Shown here: piece after piece, positions 61,527 through 64,000 of the stretch
Numbering within the stretch: position 1 is the first letter of the stretch
Layout: each line of letters opens with the position of its first letter
NCBI GenBank assembly: GCA_973895155.1
Contig: OZ316895.1
Coordinates: forward strand, 7,130,001 to 7,194,000
Reading direction: 5' to 3'
DNA length: 64,000 nt
Origin: Marsupella aquatica
Lineage: Eukaryota; Marchantiophyta
Made by a program: the position numbers and the translations under genes
The notes under the pieces: generated by a model
What the model was told of the DNA's origin: nothing
Databases searched by the model: none
What the model saw: the letters and a program-made list of their open reading frames with translations, nothing else

Positions 61527-63059
61527 ATGTGTAGAAAAGGATTTACCTGTAATGAAAATTAAGTCATGTGGTCCTGATTTTGTTTTGTTTTCCGCATCTC
61601 TACTGCCCTCGGCTTTATAATGCTTGATGTCTTTCCCAATTGATGACTTCTCCACGCACCACCACTCGTCGCTGATTGTCTTCCTTTTCTATGTAGCATT
61701 ATCGTGTGAATTGTTTTAATCTTTTTCAGTGTTAATTGTGTTTATGTGAAGATCTTCCCCAAGAAATGATATGGATCACGGTGATCTTCCGAAGTGTAGG
61801 CACTGTCCGTTGCTATTGACTCCTCACACAGTGACGAGGATTGACTAACTACGAACTAAAGTAGAGACTTCGAAACTGGACCTTGACTGAAAAAATGTAG
61901 ACGGGGAATATTATTCAGTCCTCATGCATTCGACGCTAGTCCCCAAACTCGTAAATTGACAAATGTTTTCTGGAAATTAGTTATTGAGAAGAGGAGATCA
62001 GTAGAGAGGTTATCCTTTTGACTTGGAAAGCAACGATTAAGGATTGGAAGGATTCAGTCTTAAAAAGTTGGGCCTTTAAGACAACCAACTCGAGCGTGGT
62101 CGTTTGGGCTAGCATGAACAGATGGCTTGGAAGCTGAATTTAGTGCTTGAGAGGCAAACCAGGGGACGAAGCTTTAGGATGGTTTGAACTGGTTTGACCA
62201 CTCTCTCCACTTTCTGACCATATGGAAGAACGTTAGCACTTCTCCGTAAATGTTTATAACCCTTGAGAACCTTTGAATGGTAGTACTTGTAACTACATTT
62301 AAAACAGCAGCTTCAGTGTCTTTTGAATGGGTATCAAGAAGGTGTTCACCTCCCCTAACAAAGGATATTTTCACGTTATTCTGAGTTTACGAATTTCTTA
62401 CAGAAGAGATAAGCACGAGCTTCAAGGCCCATGGTATTGGTACAAACAACGTGCCACCTCCCCTGCTCAAGGAAAATTTCAGACATGGCACGTCATCCAG
62501 TTTGCGGGACTTTTGCTACGAAGTTTTAAGTGGACTAGGATACGATTCAGGATTTCTCCCGTTGAATTGCTTCGAAGGTCTTCATCTACGCAGGAACTCA
62601 AAGAACCTCAGCTTCAGGGCTTGTATTAAACGGTGCATGGTCGAATTACAGGATCCGTGTAATCATGCCTACAAAGAAGACCAACAACTTTTCAGAAACA
62701 CAAGTTCCACGCATTTTACCAAATTTTCCAACCGAGAGCTTTCCAGGTTTCCATGATAACCAACAGCACCACAGATTTCCACGAGTAACAGTCAAAGGTT
62801 GAAAAGAAGCACATTTTTGTACAACCCCTTCATTTTCTGGACGGTTTTTGAAAATCAAGTTCAATCTGATGATGTAAAAATACATTTTGACCTCGGACCT
62901 CAGGATGTATCCAAAATGCATGTGTAATTAATTTTCCCCAAGATTGGTGTCCTGACAGCAAGCCTCATGTTATCATTGTGAATATCCCCACATATCTAAC
63001 ACCCCGAACACGTGCCAGATGGATTACAAAGTTAAGCTTTGTAGTCGCATCACTAACAC
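61527..63059. other. gene-free stretch
   Basis: The first ~100 bases are the likely 3' untranslated region of the B3-RING gene. An open frame at 62451-62756 (+) has no recognised family and lies in overlapping frames. Nothing else seen. Confidence 0.45.
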
Positions 63060-64000
63060 TCAGGGTAAGCCTCCAGCTGGAAGTATACTCCATTTATCAG
63101 ACGGTTCAACTGCTGAACCTTGTTTTGTGATCAAGCTCAGCAGTTTCAAAGCTCCACAAGGGTTGTCGGTTGGCACCTGCACAAGTGTACAAGCCCGCTT
63201 ATATCGTTTTCCAGTGATGTCCTACCTCATTAACCGTTTAAAGAAAGAAAGACAAAACAAGCGAATCCGTGGGCCTCTCGAGCATGAACAACTTTCAAGC
63301 TCCACTGGAATGGAAGGGACTGAAAATTCGTTTACTTAAAGAGAATGAAGAACGGCGGCTGAGAATGCAAACTGGGTTCTTGGCTTACCATATGACCTGC
63401 ATTTAAAATCCAATAGAAAGACAGATTCTCATATGCCTTGACGAAAGCCTGTGTCTGACTGTCTCCGCAGTATAGTGGAGTCCGCCTTGCAGCATTAAAG
63501 CTACCCAAGCCAGGCCATCTGCCAAGGCCCCGACAAATCAGCTCAAAGATCATTATTATGAAGGGAAGTCCAAAGATTTGTCTCCAAACAGCGTACTTAC
63601 CTGAATATATCTCCGTCCAAGGTGACCATAACTTATTTCTCACAACGAAGGTACGACTTTATTAAATCTAACAAGAGAACAGGACTGGTATATGCGATCG
63701 TAATTACTTTAGTTTTTGAACCCAAGCCTCTGTTCCAGTTGTGCAGCAAATCAAATCCAGCTGCAAATATAAAACGTAGCAAAAACGGTTCAGAGCCCTT
63801 ACAGCTTGCATTCAAGAGAAAACTCTTTTCTCCTATTCTTTCGCATGCCACATGGCAAGCCGAACGCTTTTATAATAACACACACACACACAGCTCTGTT
63901 CACAGAGCCCAAGGGACATGAAACTTGCGAGACAAACAAGGTAGATGCTAGATACCCTCTAACGAAGTATTCAGATTTCTCATTCTCAGTTCAACCAAAG
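63060..64000 (-). CDS. serine carboxypeptidase-like protein, C-terminal part (runs off the window)
   Basis: Three last exons are visible: 63760-63708, 63518-63389, 63176-63060, about 99 aa; the rest lies beyond the window end. Splices are GT-AG and phases fit. The exons read LDLICCTTGTEAWVQKL, then KWPGLGSFNAARRTPLYCG ... KAYENLSFYWILNAGHM, then VPTDNPCGALKLLSLITK and a short tail ending LPAGGLP. The Asp of LDLIC and the His of AGHMVP are the catalytic Asp and His of S10 carboxypeptidases; the Ser must lie off the window. The sequence is closest to the SCPL51 / retinoid-inducible type from memory. Members are secretory or vacuolar and cleave C-terminal residues or act as acyltransferases. The long open frame spanning 63332-63643 reads through introns and is not the true protein. 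Confidence 0.85.

Noticed and set aside
63332-63643. 103-codon minus frame as a complete protein
   Set aside because: It reads through two introns of the carboxypeptidase-like gene; splice sites and family alignment show that only 63518-63389 is exon.
1-64000. CRISPR arrays, bacterial operons or viral genes
   Set aside because: Repeats are tandem or inverted without uniform spacers, genes are intron-split, and no viral protein motif was seen.

Overview
The window is nuclear DNA of a land plant, most likely a seedless one such as a moss, another bryophyte or a lycophyte. Evidence: long GT-AG introns, low gene density, plant families (REM-type B3, GDSL esterases, SCPL carboxypeptidase, a zinc finger-UBA-PUB protein), a eukaryotic tRNA-Asn, and a radial-spoke RSPH1 gene, which a plant is expected to keep only if its sperm are flagellated. 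No species can be named from the sequence alone. Gene models were assembled by hand from frame, splice-site phase and family similarity; most genes are split, so single open frames show only pieces of them.

Layout. 1-3.8 kb: repeat-rich DNA with a ~170 bp tandem array. 3.86-5.5 kb (+): twin-CX9C protein. 6.9-20.3 kb (-): two paralogous six-exon genes coding for a GDSL esterase/lipase fused to a C-terminal fasciclin (FAS1) domain, with a stray inverted piece of the FAS1 exon between them at 14.4 kb. 23.4-24.5 kb (-): intronless RRM protein. 26.2-27.1 kb (+): unknown acidic-tailed protein. 28.1-29.4 kb (-): intronless Yellow/major-royal-jelly-like gene with one in-frame stop. 32.1-34.9 kb (-): a third GDSL gene without FAS1 and with an N-terminal membrane anchor. 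35-37 kb: satellites and a hairpin. 37.4-39.8 kb (+): RRM fused to a STEEP1-like domain. 42.3-47.1 kb (+): zinc finger-UBA-PUB protein, convergent with RSPH1 at 47.6-51.4 kb (-). 51.5-55.9 kb: repeat-rich, with a composite inverted-repeat element. 55.9 kb (-): tRNA-Asn(GTT). 58.0-61.5 kb (+): a protein with three B3 domains and a C-terminal RING. 63.1 kb to the edge (-): 3' end of a serine carboxypeptidase-like gene.

The genes do not form a pathway or operon. The main cluster is the GDSL family: secreted or membrane-anchored SGNH hydrolases, two with an adhesion-type FAS1 module, suggesting cell-wall or cuticle work outside the cell. The most unusual architectures are GDSL-FAS1, triple B3-RING and RRM-STEEP1.
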